Assembly: GCA_964487915.1 (NCBI GenBank)
Contig: CAZASN010000001.1
Span: forward strand, 372,001 to 436,000
DNA length: 64,000 bases
Direction of reading: 5' to 3'
From: Proruminimicrobium sp964487915
GTDB taxonomy: Bacteria > Elusimicrobiota > Endomicrobiia > Endomicrobiales > Endomicrobiaceae
A program made the translations under genes and the position numbers. Shown here piece after piece: positions 53,528 to 63,549 of the stretch (the first letter of the stretch is position 1; each line of letters starts with the position of its first letter). Below the pieces are notes generated by a model. The model did not search any database, had not been told where the DNA came from, and saw only the letters and a list, made by a program, of their open reading frames with translations.

Positions 53528-53881
53528 ATGCGATCATATAAAAGATCCGAAAGAGTTTCGGAACTTATACATTCCGAAATGGTTAAAATTCTAAGAGATA
53601 TAAAAGAATTAAACCACGGATTATTAACCGTGACAAAAGTTAAACTTACTGACGATTTGCAGACCTGCCGCATATTTTATTCCGTTATCGGAACCGAGCA
53701 GGACAGAGAAAATGCCGATAAGATTTTAAATGAAAATTTGAAACATATCAGATTCATGCTTGCTAATTCAGTTGATTTAAGAAGAACTCCTACGATAGAT
53801 TTTGAATATGACAGTTCCGCGGAAGAAGCCGTAAGGGTTTTTGAGTTATTGGATAAAATTAAACATGAAAAAAAACGGTAG
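53528..53881 (+). CDS. rbfA: Ribosome-binding factor RbfA
   Basis: A 117-residue KH-fold protein needed for 16S rRNA 5' end processing. The signature RSYKRSERVSELIHSEMVKIL begins at residue 2, and the C-terminal RRTPTIDFEYDSSAEEA segment is typical. It follows infB by 2 bp. An 88-bp gap, in which I see no clear promoter, separates it from nrnA. Confidence 0.93.
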   Translation: MRSYKRSERVSELIHSEMVKILRDIKELNHGLLTVTKVKLTDDLQTCRIFYSVIGTEQDRENADKILNENLKHIRFMLANSVDLRRTPTIDFEYDSSAEEAVRVFELLDKIKHEKKR

Positions 53882-53969
53882 TTATTGAATTATACTGTCT
53901 TTTTCTCAATTGTTTTAGCAATGATTTAAGTTCGCCGTAAATTTTTACTTCAACAGAAAAGGCAATGAA

Positions 53970-54968
53970 ATGAAAACTATCAGTCTGCAAAATACTTCAA
54001 AAAAACAAATATTGAAAGCAATAGTGGAAGTCATAAAAAAATCAAAAAATTTTTTTATAGCGGGACATATGAAACCCGACGGCGATACGATAGGTTCGGG
54101 TCTTGCTTTGGCTTCAATGCTTAAAAGACTCGGCAAAAAAACAGTTCATTGTTCGGCCGATGAAATTCCTTATGATTTGATGTTTATGAAAGGCGTTTCA
54201 AAAATTAAAATAACGGACAAAATAACCGGTAAATATGACTGCGCGCTTGTTTTGGAATCAATAAATCTAAGCAGAATAGGAAATATAATAGAGCCGTCGC
54301 AGGTAAAAAAAATAATCAACATAGACCATCATTTGGCGCATACTAATTTCGGATATATTAACTATGTCGTTCCGTCGTCGTCGTCCGTGGCTGAACTTGT
54401 TTACGAAGTTTTTAAGGCCGCAAAAATAATTCCGACAAAAGAAGAAGCCGAAAATTTATATATAGGCATTGTTACCGATACGGGAAGATTCCAGCAGCTT
54501 AATACAAACGCAAATTCCCATTTGACGGCAGCCGAGCTTTTAAAATGCGGCGTTAACGCAAGTGAAATTTCTAAAAAATTGTTTCTTAAAAAACCGTTAA
54601 GCAAGTTAAAACTTTACGGGTTGGCGTTATCGGATTTAAAGACGGATATAAACGGTAAATTTATATACGTAAAATTAACAAAAAATATGTTTCAAAAAGC
54701 GAAAGCAAGCGATTATGACGCCGACGGCATTATAAACTATTGTATTTCCGTTCCTACGGCGGCGGTCGGATGCGTAATGAAAGAAGTGGATGAGAAAACG
54801 ACTAAAATAAGTTTGCGTTCAATTGAGAAATTTAACCTTTTGAATGTCGTTAAACAATTTGGCGGCGGAGGACATAAAAACGCCGCGGGATGCACCATAA
54901 ACGAAAATATTAACGAAGCCGAAAAAATAATAATAAAAGCATTTAAGGATAAATTGAGTGCAAAATGA
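53970..54968 (+). CDS. nrnA: DHH/DHHA1 phosphoesterase, NrnA-like
   Basis: NrnA-type enzymes degrade nanoRNA and/or pAp and cyclic dinucleotide products. Motifs: GHMKPDGDTIGS near 32, LVLESINLSRIG near 93, the NIDHHLAH motif near 116, and the DHHA1 FGGGGHKNAAG near 292. In the second motif the usual metal-binding Asp is Glu (E96), which might still bind metal. It lies in the rimP-truB operon, a common place, and overlaps truB by 11 bp. Confidence 0.88.
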   Translation: MKTISLQNTSKKQILKAIVEVIKKSKNFFIAGHMKPDGDTIGSGLALASMLKRLGKKTVHCSADEIPYDLMFMKGVSKIKITDKITGKYDCALVLESINLSRIGNIIEPSQVKKIINIDHHLAHTNFGYINYVVPSSSSVAELVYEVFKAAKIIPTKEEAENLYIGIVTDTGRFQQLNTNANSHLTAAELLKCGVNASEISKKLFLKKPLSKLKLYGLALSDLKTDINGKFIYVKLTKNMFQKAKASDYDADGIINYCISVPTAAVGCVMKEVDEKTTKISLRSIEKFNLLNVVKQFGGGGHKNAAGCTINENINEAEKIIIKAFKDKLSAK

Positions 54969-55647
54969 TTGTTCAGGGCTTCTTCTTGTAAATAAACCTT
55001 CCGGCATCACGTCTTTTAAACTTGTAAATTTAATCAAAAAAAAACTTCAGGTAAAAAAAGCCGGACACTGCGGAACACTGGATCCTCTTGCAAGCGGGCT
55101 TATGTTGGTTCTTACCGGCAAGGCGACAAAATCGCAGGATAAATTTATGAAACAGGATAAGGTGTATTTCGCATCGGTAAAGTTGGGGACAAAAACCGAC
55201 AGCGGCGACATGGCAGGCAAAATAATACAGCAATCAGATTACGCGCATGTAAATATTGATAATATAAAAGACGTTTGCAAAGATTTTATCGGAGAAACGG
55301 AACAGATTCCGCCGATGTTTTCGGCATTGAAAGTCGGCGGTAAAAAATTATACGAACTGGCAAGAAAAGGCATTGAAATAGAAAGAAAAAAAAGAAAAAT
55401 AACAATTTATTTTATAGACGTAATTGATTATTCCGGCGGCATTATAAAAATGAAAGTCAAATGTTCCAGCGGAACTTATATAAGAACACTGGCCGAAGAT
55501 ATAGGCGAAAAATTAAGTACGCATGCGGTTTTGGAAAATCTTGTAAGAGAAGAAATCGGAATATATTCGCTTAAAAACGCCCTAAGTTTAGAGGAAATAA
55601 ACAACGCCGCTAAAGAAACCGTCGCGGAGAAAATAATAGAAGTATAA
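54958..55647 (+). CDS. truB: tRNA pseudouridine(55) synthase TruB
   Basis: Makes pseudouridine 55 in the T loop of tRNA. The GTG start overlaps nrnA. LLLVNKPSGITSF at the start, AGHCGTLDPLASG with the catalytic Asp near 42, the QIPPMFSALKVGGKKLYELARKG segment (broken here into parts) and CSSGTYIRTLAEDIG near 180 are all present. The 229 residues lack most of the C-terminal PUA domain, like the shorter TruB forms. Confidence 0.93.
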   Translation: MQNDCSGLLLVNKPSGITSFKLVNLIKKKLQVKKAGHCGTLDPLASGLMLVLTGKATKSQDKFMKQDKVYFASVKLGTKTDSGDMAGKIIQQSDYAHVNIDNIKDVCKDFIGETEQIPPMFSALKVGGKKLYELARKGIEIERKKRKITIYFIDVIDYSGGIIKMKVKCSSGTYIRTLAEDIGEKLSTHAVLENLVREEIGIYSLKNALSLEEINNAAKETVAEKIIEV

Positions 55648-55648
55648 G

Positions 55649-57463
55649 TTATTTTTTGCAATTTCCGTTTTTGGATTTTCTGGCGTAATATTTTTTTACG
55701 CCTTCGTATATTGAATCGGCGATTGAGAGCTGAAATCTTTTTGTATTAAGTTTTGCCTCGTCTCCGTAATTGCTCAGGTAAGCGCCTTCAACAAGAACTG
55801 CCGGCATTTGCGTTCCGCGTAAAACGAAGAAATTTGCCTGTTTTATGCCTCTGAACGGTATTTTTAATCTTCCGGGCGTTTCGCATGAAATAAAACTTGA
55901 CAGTTCCGAAGATTCGTTAATATATTCGTTTACAACCATTGACCATAACATATTTTGCAGCATTTCTTTTTCGCCTTTCGGTTTATTTTCAAGAGATACC
56001 ACGGAGTTTTCAAGAATTGCCGTTGCCGCGGCTTCGCTGTCCGAAGCGTTCTCCGATAAGAAATAAATCTCAAATCCGGAAATTTCTTTTTTAAAATTTG
56101 CATTGTTGTGTATTGAAATAAACAAATCCGCTTTATTCTCGTTGGCTATATTTGTTCTTTCCGCAAGAGGTATAAAAGTATCGTCTGTTCTTGTCAGTAT
56201 GACTTTATAATTTTTATCTTTGTCAAAAAGGTTTTTCAGCGCGAGAGTTATTGCCAGATTGATATCTTTTTCTTTAGTGCCGTTAGGCCCTATCGCTCCC
56301 GGATCTTCTCCTCCGTGTCCCGCGTCAAGAACGATAAGTTTAGCCGTCTGTGATTTTTCTTTTTCGGAAGGCATTATATCTTTGAAAGTTTCCTTGTCAT
56401 CCACAATAGCGTAAGAATCGTCAATTATTTGGTCATCGGAAACGGTTGCGGTTTTTATTTTTGACAACTCTTCAATATCGTTCCCGTCAGATACAGGTTT
56501 TTCATATATTTCGGATTCGGCGGTTATAACAGTCTGATTTATAACCGGCATTTCCGGAGATTCTTCTTTTGACGTTTTTTTTGTATCAGTTGATATTTTT
56601 GTCATATTATTTTCTTCCGAAAGAACTGTGTTTTCAATGTTTTCGGCAGGCGCAACGGTCCCGGGCAGTGACACAAGACAAGGTTTTGACATGTCAACCG
56701 GCGAAGAGTGTTCAATTGTAATTACGAATTTTAGCGGTTTTTTAAAATTTTTTGTGCTTACCAATTTTGGTTTTTGTTGCAAATTTATTTTAAACACAGC
56801 CTCTCTTCCTGCCGTGCCGTAAGAAATGTTTTTTATTATGCCGTTGTCTATATAGAGAGTGTCGCTTGCGATTTTGCCTCGCTGAAAAGCGACTATTATC
56901 GCATTTTTGGCTTTTTTTACGGTGTGAGTCATTTTTTCATCAAGTTCAATTGATATTTCAGTGCTGTTTTCTTTCGTATAGTATCTGACGGCCGAAATAT
57001 TTGTCTGTGAAGTCATAACGAATAATTTATTTTTTTTGTCAAAGGAAACGATTGTTTCGGATATATTTGTAAATTCTTTATAAGTAAGAAATTCGGCCGG
57101 TACGTAAATTTCATTGCGTATGTGCAGAGAAGGAGTGTAAAGTTTCTTTTTTTTCTTGCCGTATGCGATTTTTTTTGTATTATAAAAAATATCAATTGAA
57201 CGGTTTTTCAATTTCATTGAAACTTTGCCGCTTACGGGCTGCCATTCAATTCTCGCGTTAAACAGAACCGCTATTTCATTCAAAGACAGAAAATTCTCTT
57301 TTTGAATTTCATATATGTTTATTCCGTTATAATTTATTCCGTCAAAAATGACGTTTGCTTTTTGAATGTCAATTTTAATTTCAGAATCGTTTTTTTTGGC
57401 CGAAAAACCGCCTGCGGCACAAAGAAACATTAATAAGAACAGACACAGTAATAATTTTTTCAT
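55649..57463 (-). CDS. Exported N-acetylmuramoyl-L-alanine amidase (AmiC-like)
   Basis: Cuts the stem peptide from peptidoglycan in the periplasm. A signal peptide (residues 1-22) is followed by a copper-amine-oxidase-N-like domain, an AMIN-like beta domain to about 265, a low-complexity linker and the Amidase_3 catalytic domain from about 380. Zinc and catalytic residues are in VLDAGHGGEDPGA, EKDINLA, SIHNNA and VLVEGAYLSN. It converges with truB, one base between the stops. Confidence 0.9.
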   Translation of the reverse strand: MKKLLLCLFLLMFLCAAGGFSAKKNDSEIKIDIQKANVIFDGINYNGINIYEIQKENFLSLNEIAVLFNARIEWQPVSGKVSMKLKNRSIDIFYNTKKIAYGKKKKKLYTPSLHIRNEIYVPAEFLTYKEFTNISETIVSFDKKNKLFVMTSQTNISAVRYYTKENSTEISIELDEKMTHTVKKAKNAIIVAFQRGKIASDTLYIDNGIIKNISYGTAGREAVFKINLQQKPKLVSTKNFKKPLKFVITIEHSSPVDMSKPCLVSLPGTVAPAENIENTVLSEENNMTKISTDTKKTSKEESPEMPVINQTVITAESEIYEKPVSDGNDIEELSKIKTATVSDDQIIDDSYAIVDDKETFKDIMPSEKEKSQTAKLIVLDAGHGGEDPGAIGPNGTKEKDINLAITLALKNLFDKDKNYKVILTRTDDTFIPLAERTNIANENKADLFISIHNNANFKKEISGFEIYFLSENASDSEAAATAILENSVVSLENKPKGEKEMLQNMLWSMVVNEYINESSELSSFISCETPGRLKIPFRGIKQANFFVLRGTQMPAVLVEGAYLSNYGDEAKLNTKRFQLSIADSIYEGVKKYYARKSKNGNCKK

Positions 57464-57491
57464 TAAGTTAATTCCAAGAATATTTTTTCTG

Positions 57492-57497
57492 ATTATA
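57492..57497 (-). promoter_or_regulatory. Possible -10 element of the amidase gene
   Basis: Minus strand TATAAT (57497-57492), with TTTATT at the -35 distance, predicts a start near 57485, 22 nt before the ATG. The -35 is weak. Confidence 0.35.
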
Positions 57498-57525
57498 CAA
57501 AATATTCAATTCACAATAAAGATTC

Positions 57526-57554
57526 TTGATAAAAGAGCTAAAAACTTGTAAAAT
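57526..57554 (+). promoter_or_regulatory. Promoter of the ManC-mutase / phosphohexomutase / hisS genes
   Basis: TTGATA (57526-57531), exact 17-bp spacer and TAAAAT (57549-57554), start near 57561 and a leader of about 46 nt with AGAGAGG before the ATG. Confidence 0.7.
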
Positions 57555-57606
57555 CATTCAGGTATATAATCTTTTTTTAAAATATGTTTTTAGAGAGAGG
57601 TGCTCA

Positions 57607-60108
57607 ATGCAAGCCGTTATTATGGCAGGCGGTTTCGGCACAAGGCTGAGACCGATAACATGCAGTATTCCTAAACCCATGGCTCCTGTAGCAAACAAAC
57701 CGATGTTAAGTCATATTATAGAATTGCTTAAAAAATATGATTTTAAAGATTTAACGATGATGTTGTATTATCAGCCCGAAATAATAACAAATTATTTCGG
57801 CAACGGATCAAAATTCGGAGTTGATATAAAATATTTAAGGCCTGAAGCGGATTTAGGAACAGCCGGAAGCGTAAGGTTCGCAAAAGACAACATAAGCGGA
57901 ACTTTTCTTGTAATATCGGGAGATGTTCTGACCGATTTTGACATATCAAAAGCCATTGCTTTTCATAAAGAGAAAAAAGCGGTTGCGACCATGGTTTTGA
58001 CAAGGGTTGCAAATCCATTGCAGTTCGGCGTAGTCATAACGGATAAAGACGGAAAAATTGAAAGATTTTTGGAAAAGCCGTCGTGGGGAGAAGTTTTTTC
58101 GGATACAATAAATACCGGCATTTATATTTTGGAACCGGAAGTTTTTGATTATATAGCCGAAAATAAAGACGTTGATTTTTCAAAAGATTTATATCCCAGA
58201 TTATTAAGAGAGAATAAGGGATTATACGGATATATAGCGGAAGGATATTGGAAAGATATCGGCAATCATGACGAATACAGGTTTGCCCATTATGATATTT
58301 TGGACGGGAAAGTAAATATTAAAGTAGACGGCGAAAAAAAACAAATAAACGGCAAAACAATAATAATAGGTAAAAATACCGTAATAGAACCCGGCGTTAT
58401 ATTTGACAGCAATTCTATAATCGGAGACAACGCGGTCATAAAAAAAGGCGCGAAAATCGGGAAATCGGTTATAGGACCGGGAGTAACGATAGGCGAGCAT
58501 GCTTTGGTTTTAGGCTCTGTTTTATGGGACGGTGTTTCAATAGGCGATGAAGCTAGTTTAAAAGAGACTGTTATAGGTTCATCTACGGTAATAGGCGAAA
58601 AAACTTCAGTTCAGGTAGGAACAATTATAGCAGATGAGTGTAATATAGGTTCCGGCGCGACAATAAAAGCAAATTTAAGAATATGGCCTCACAAGATAGT
58701 TGAAAAGGGCGCTATTTTATCGTCAAGCCTTGTGTGGGGTGAAAAATGGAATAAGGCATTGTTTAACGCATACGGAAGCATAACAGGCCTTGGTAATATA
58801 GAAATCACGCCTGAATTTGCGGCAAAAATAGGTTCGGCTTACGGAGCTTTTGTCGGAAGCGGAGCATACGTCGTTATATCAAGAGACGATCACAGAACGA
58901 CAAGAATGATAAAAAGAGGAATTATTTCCGGTCTTCTTTCGGCCGGAGTTAAAGTCGGAGATATGTTAAGTTCGTCAATTCCGGTAGCAAGATATGAAAT
59001 AGGCAACGAAGGCGAGGCCGGAGGCATTCACATAAGGCAGTCGCCGTATGACGCCAGACTTATTGATATTAAATTTTTTGACAGATTCGGAGGAGACATA
59101 TCGGTCAGCCAGGAAAAAGCGATTGAGCAATTATTCTTCAGAGAAGATTTTAAAAGAGCAAATATGAATGACGTAGGAGAGATTACGGTTCCTCCGAGAG
59201 CTTTGGAATATTATAAAACCGGTTATTTAAATAAAATAGGAAAAGCGAAAGATGTTTTGGGAAATACGAAGGTAGTAATTGATTACGCAAATTCATCGGC
59301 TTCAATGGTTTTTCCTGCAATACTGGGAGAACTGGGAGTTGACGTAGTCGCATTAAACGCTTATGTAGACGGTAAAAAAATAACAAAAACAAAAGAGATG
59401 TTTGAAGAATCGCTGAACCAGTTGTCAGATATCGTTACAACTCTCAAAGCCACCTCAGGATTTTTAATTGACAACGGCGCGGAAAAATTATTTTTAGTGG
59501 ATGAGAAAGGCAAAATCATGGAAGACGAAATTTCCATGCTGGTTATGGCGTATCTTGTTATGACGACGTATAAATCCGGAAAAATAGCGGTTCCGGTAAA
59601 CGTTTCTTCGGTTATAGACGAGCTTGCTTCAAAATTTGATTTTAAAATAGTAAGAACCGGCACAAGCCAAAGAAATATTATGAACGCCGCAAAAGACGAG
59701 AGCGTTGTTTTTGTGGCAGACTGCAAAGGCGGATTTATATTCCCTGAATTCCAGCACGCTTTTGACGCGATGTACGCGATAGGCAAGATGATTGAAATGT
59801 TGTCTAAAAGCGGAATTTCCCTCAGCAGAGTAAGAAGAGAGATTCCTTCTTTTGACGTTTTGCATGTTACGATTCCGTGTTCTTGGGATAAAAAAGGCCA
59901 GACAATGCGCAATGCCATACAAAATACAAAAGATAAAAAAACCGAATTAATAGACGGAGTAAAGATATTTTTGAATAACGGATGGGTGCTGTTGTTGCCG
60001 GATCCGGATGAAGCCTATTTTCATATTTGGGCGGAAGCAAAAGATAAAATGACCGCAAAAGGTTTTATTGATATGTACAGCGATAAGATCATACAGTGGC
60101 AGAAATAA
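57607..60108 (+). CDS. Nucleotidyltransferase fused to an inactive-looking phosphohexomutase domain
   Basis: The start at 57607 follows AGAGAGG; an earlier in-frame ATG would add 27 unrelated residues. Residues 1-230 form a sugar-1-phosphate nucleotidyltransferase (GGFGTRLRPIT, KPM, SGDVLTD), 250-380 a hexapeptide beta-helix, and 385-833 a phosphomannomutase-like domain. The mutase half seems inactive: TASHNP is RQSPYD (477-482) and the metal loop DGDxDR is DNGAEK (622-627). Such fusions are often named mannose-1-phosphate guanylyltransferase/phosphomannomutase. The nucleotide and sugar are not certain. Confidence 0.88.
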   Translation: MQAVIMAGGFGTRLRPITCSIPKPMAPVANKPMLSHIIELLKKYDFKDLTMMLYYQPEIITNYFGNGSKFGVDIKYLRPEADLGTAGSVRFAKDNISGTFLVISGDVLTDFDISKAIAFHKEKKAVATMVLTRVANPLQFGVVITDKDGKIERFLEKPSWGEVFSDTINTGIYILEPEVFDYIAENKDVDFSKDLYPRLLRENKGLYGYIAEGYWKDIGNHDEYRFAHYDILDGKVNIKVDGEKKQINGKTIIIGKNTVIEPGVIFDSNSIIGDNAVIKKGAKIGKSVIGPGVTIGEHALVLGSVLWDGVSIGDEASLKETVIGSSTVIGEKTSVQVGTIIADECNIGSGATIKANLRIWPHKIVEKGAILSSSLVWGEKWNKALFNAYGSITGLGNIEITPEFAAKIGSAYGAFVGSGAYVVISRDDHRTTRMIKRGIISGLLSAGVKVGDMLSSSIPVARYEIGNEGEAGGIHIRQSPYDARLIDIKFFDRFGGDISVSQEKAIEQLFFREDFKRANMNDVGEITVPPRALEYYKTGYLNKIGKAKDVLGNTKVVIDYANSSASMVFPAILGELGVDVVALNAYVDGKKITKTKEMFEESLNQLSDIVTTLKATSGFLIDNGAEKLFLVDEKGKIMEDEISMLVMAYLVMTTYKSGKIAVPVNVSSVIDELASKFDFKIVRTGTSQRNIMNAAKDESVVFVADCKGGFIFPEFQHAFDAMYAIGKMIEMLSKSGISLSRVRREIPSFDVLHVTIPCSWDKKGQTMRNAIQNTKDKKTELIDGVKIFLNNGWVLLLPDPDEAYFHIWAEAKDKMTAKGFIDMYSDKIIQWQK

Positions 60109-60150
60109 TAAGTGTAAAATTCGTAAGAAGCATTTGCACGGGAGAAAGAA

Positions 60151-61581
60151 ATGATTAAGTTCGGGACATCAGGATGGAGAGGAATTATTGCCGAAGAATT
60201 TACATGCGACAACGTCAGAATTGTTACGCAGGCTATCGCAAATTATATAACAGAGGATTCAAAAGATTATAAATCCGGACAGGCTGTTATTATAGGATAT
60301 GATACGAGGTTTATGTCGGAAAAATTTGCCGCGGTTTCCGCGGAAGTTTTAGCCGGCAATAAAATAAAAGCTCTTTTATGCAAAAGAAATACGCCTACTC
60401 CAGTAATAGCCTTTGACATTATAAAAAACAAACTTGCAGGCGGCATAAATTTTACGGCAAGCCATAATCCTCCGGAATATAACGGAATTAAATTTTCGCC
60501 TTCGTGGGGAGGGCCTGCCCTGCCGGAAACGACAAAATTAATTGAAAAATATTGCGCCGAAATTTCAATAAAGAACGTAAAAATGATTCCGCTTAACGAC
60601 GGCTTAAAATCAAAAATTATAGAATATTACGATCCGAAAAGCGCATATATCAAGAGGATAAAAGAACTGGTTAATTTCAAAGCGCTGAAAAAATCAGGTC
60701 TTAAAGTCGCAGCCGATCTTTTATACGGTACGGGAGACGACTATTTGGATGCTTTGTTGGAAAGCGCCGGTTTAAAAATAAAAGTTATAAATAAAAAAAG
60801 AGATCCTCTCTTCGGCGGACACGCTCCCGAACCAAATGAAGAAAATTTAAAAGAATTAAAATCAATCGTAAAAAAAGAGTCGTATAAACTAGGTTTATCC
60901 GTTGACGGCGATTCCGACAGATTCGGCATCATTGATGCCGACGGCACATTTATAATGCCTAATCAGGTAATTCCGATTCTTTTATATCATTTAAATAAAA
61001 CAAGAGGCTGGAAAGGCGTTGCCGCAAGAAGCGTTATGACGAGCCATATGCTTGACAAACTTGCCGATAAATTGGGAATTGAGGTTAAAGAAACTCCGGT
61101 AGGATTCAAATATATAGGAGAAATTATGACCGAGAGCCCTGATGATTTTATAATAGGCGGCGAAGAATCCGGCGGACTTACAATCAGAGGACATGTTCCG
61201 GAAAAAGACGGAATACTGGCCTGTCTTCTTATGGCCGAAGCCGTTGCCATGCATAAAAAATCTTTGGGAATGATTTTGAAGGAAATTATGAAATTAACCG
61301 GCAATATTATAACCGCAAGAAAAAATTTTCATCTGCCCAAAGAAACAATGGAAGCTTTCAGGGATAATTTAAAAAAATCGCTGCCTTCAAAAATAAGCGG
61401 TATGGATATAAAAAAAGTTATAACGCTTGACGGCTATAAATTTATTATTGACGACAGCACATGGATAGGATTCAGATTATCCGGCACGGAACCGGTAGTA
61501 AGATTATATGCCGAAGCCCAAACGGAACAGGTTATAAAAAAACTGATATCATCCGGAGAAAAATTTATTAATGGAAAATAA
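60151..61581 (+). CDS. Phosphoglucomutase/phosphomannomutase
   Basis: Converts hexose-6-phosphate and hexose-1-phosphate. All active-site motifs are intact: FGTSGWRG at the start, phosphoserine loop TASHNPPEYNG near 103, metal loop DGDSDRFG near 253, sugar loop GGEESGG near 335 and phosphate loop RLSGTEP near 450. It can supply the sugar-1-phosphate for the upstream nucleotidyltransferase, whose own mutase half looks dead. GGGAGAAAG precedes the ATG. Confidence 0.92.
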   Translation: MIKFGTSGWRGIIAEEFTCDNVRIVTQAIANYITEDSKDYKSGQAVIIGYDTRFMSEKFAAVSAEVLAGNKIKALLCKRNTPTPVIAFDIIKNKLAGGINFTASHNPPEYNGIKFSPSWGGPALPETTKLIEKYCAEISIKNVKMIPLNDGLKSKIIEYYDPKSAYIKRIKELVNFKALKKSGLKVAADLLYGTGDDYLDALLESAGLKIKVINKKRDPLFGGHAPEPNEENLKELKSIVKKESYKLGLSVDGDSDRFGIIDADGTFIMPNQVIPILLYHLNKTRGWKGVAARSVMTSHMLDKLADKLGIEVKETPVGFKYIGEIMTESPDDFIIGGEESGGLTIRGHVPEKDGILACLLMAEAVAMHKKSLGMILKEIMKLTGNIITARKNFHLPKETMEAFRDNLKKSLPSKISGMDIKKVITLDGYKFIIDDSTWIGFRLSGTEPVVRLYAEAQTEQVIKKLISSGEKFINGK

Positions 61582-62266
61582 CGAACTGCAAAAAACGACT
61601 AAGTCGGAAATAAAAAATATCAAAGATTTTTTAAAAAGATATTTTATCGCCGGATTGTTGATACTGCTTCCTTTATGGCTGACGATAGTCGTGTTTATGA
61701 TTGTTTTTGACTGGACAAGCAATGTCTCAATGTCTTATACTCTGCCGATTTTAAAATATTTTATGCGCGATAAAGCGTGGGTTTATTTTTCGGCGAAAAT
61801 ACTTAGTTTTTTTCTTACTATAATAATAATCTGTTTTGTCGGTTTTTTTGCCACAAATTTTGCCGGCAGAAAATTATTGAAGTTTTTTGAAGATATTATT
61901 ATAAAAATTCCTGCGATCGGAGGTCTGTACGTTGCTTTTAAAAAATTTATTTCATTTTTTTCAAGCGACGGCATGAGCAAAGATTTTAAAAGGGTCGTGT
62001 TTATTCCTTATCCTAATAAAGACAGTTACAGCGTTGCTTTCGCAACAGGGGAAAGAGTTATAAACAATATAAAGTATATAACGGCATTTATGCCGACAAC
62101 GCCCAATCCTACGACCGGATTTTTAATACTGGTAAAAGAAGAAGATGTCATAGAAACTGATTTTACGGTAGAAGATTCCGTAGCCTACATAATGTCTGCA
62201 GGGATCATTTCTCCAAAAAATAAAAATTGTATAAAAGATTCGGAGAGTAAAAATGGCGATTTATAA
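61571..62266 (+). CDS. DUF502 membrane protein
   Basis: The 231-residue protein has two hydrophobic segments (about 26-50 and 75-98) and the DUF502 pattern: FIAGLLILLPLWLT, the KIPAIGGLYVAFKKF helix and FMPTTPNPTTGFLI near 175. The family is widespread, with no firm function in bacteria that I know. It overlaps the mutase gene by 11 bp and hisS by 14 bp. Confidence 0.87.
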   Translation: MENNELQKTTKSEIKNIKDFLKRYFIAGLLILLPLWLTIVVFMIVFDWTSNVSMSYTLPILKYFMRDKAWVYFSAKILSFFLTIIIICFVGFFATNFAGRKLLKFFEDIIIKIPAIGGLYVAFKKFISFFSSDGMSKDFKRVVFIPYPNKDSYSVAFATGERVINNIKYITAFMPTTPNPTTGFLILVKEEDVIETDFTVEDSVAYIMSAGIISPKNKNCIKDSESKNGDL

Positions 62267-63515
62267 AGCACCCAGAGGAACACATGATATATTCGGACAG
62301 CTTGCGCTTGCGCTTGAAAAACTTGATATGATTTCAAGAAAGATATTCAAAAAACATAATTTTAAGGAAGTAAAAACTCCGATATTTGAAGACGTTAATT
62401 TATTCACAAGATCCATAGGCGAATTTACCGATATCGTTGAAAAAGAAATGTATGTTTTTGAAGACAGAAAGGGCAGAAAACTTGCTTTGAGGCCCGAGGG
62501 AACGGCTTCTCTTGTGCGCGCCTACATAGAACATAACTTTAATCAGACGGAACCCGTCGGCAAGTTTTTTTATTCCGGAGAAATGTTCAGATATGAAAGG
62601 CCGCAGGCTGGCAGATACAGGCAATTTTCTCAGATGGGAGCGGAATATTTTGGCAATCCGAGTCCGAACGCCGACGCCGAAATTATTTTGGCGGCTTCCG
62701 AAATTTTGAAAGCGTTGGGAATAAAAGACATTAAGATACATTTAAATTCTCTGGGATGTTCTTCATGCAGATCTGAATTCAGGCAAAAACTCGTAGAATA
62801 TTTTTCTTCAATAAACGATTTATGCGAAGATTGCCGAAGAAGGCTTGAAAAAAATCCTTTAAGGCTTTTGGACTGTAAAATAGATGCCGGTAAGTTCCAA
62901 AATGTTCCGACTATGCAGGAATGTTTATGCCCAGACTGTAAAACTCATTTTGAACAGGTTCAGAATTTATTAAAAAGCGCGGAGTGCGAATACGAAATAA
63001 ATCATAAACTTGTCAGAGGACTTGACTACTATACAAGAACGGTTTTTGAAATACGTTCGGCTTCCGTCGGTTCGCAGGATGCCTTATGCGCCGGCGGCAG
63101 ATATGATAATCTGGTTGAAGAACTTGGAGGAATGAAAGTTCCGAGCGTCGGATTTGCGCTGGGCTGCGAAAGAGTTCTTATGGCTGCCGAAAAAAACGGA
63201 TTTTTTAACGGTTTAAATGACGGCGAAATCGTTTTTATCGCAGTTGCAGACCAAGAGTTGTTTTATCATGCTTTTGCTTTTTCAAATAAATTACTGACTA
63301 ACAAAGATAATATTGCAGATGCGCTCGGGTTTAACGGGAATATAATAATAGAAGGCCCTTTTAACGATAAATCTCTAAAATCACAATTCAAACTGGCGGA
63401 CAGACTCGGAGCAAAAAAAACCGTTATATTCGGCAAGAATGAATTTGATAACGGTAAAATTGTTATCAAAGACATGGTTACTAAAGAACAAAAAGAAGTT
63501 TTATACAAAAATTAA
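62253..63515 (+). CDS. hisS: Histidyl-tRNA synthetase
   Basis: A class II synthetase charging tRNA-His. Seen: APRGTHDIF at the start, motif 2 with FRYERPQAGRYRQFSQMGAE near 110-130, the His-binding RGLDYYTRTVFE near 253, motif 3 GFALGCERVL near 295, and the C-terminal anticodon-binding domain. The 420-residue length is normal. Confidence 0.96.
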   Translation: MAIYKAPRGTHDIFGQLALALEKLDMISRKIFKKHNFKEVKTPIFEDVNLFTRSIGEFTDIVEKEMYVFEDRKGRKLALRPEGTASLVRAYIEHNFNQTEPVGKFFYSGEMFRYERPQAGRYRQFSQMGAEYFGNPSPNADAEIILAASEILKALGIKDIKIHLNSLGCSSCRSEFRQKLVEYFSSINDLCEDCRRRLEKNPLRLLDCKIDAGKFQNVPTMQECLCPDCKTHFEQVQNLLKSAECEYEINHKLVRGLDYYTRTVFEIRSASVGSQDALCAGGRYDNLVEELGGMKVPSVGFALGCERVLMAAEKNGFFNGLNDGEIVFIAVADQELFYHAFAFSNKLLTNKDNIADALGFNGNIIIEGPFNDKSLKSQFKLADRLGAKKTVIFGKNEFDNGKIVIKDMVTKEQKEVLYKN

Positions 63516-63549
63516 AAATAATTTTTTTTTGTAAACAAACAATTTTATT

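Noticed and set aside
59361..59918. 185-codon minus-strand frame opposite the ManC-mutase fusion
   Set aside because: Lies fully inside a well-supported gene, has no recognisable domain and no ribosome site.
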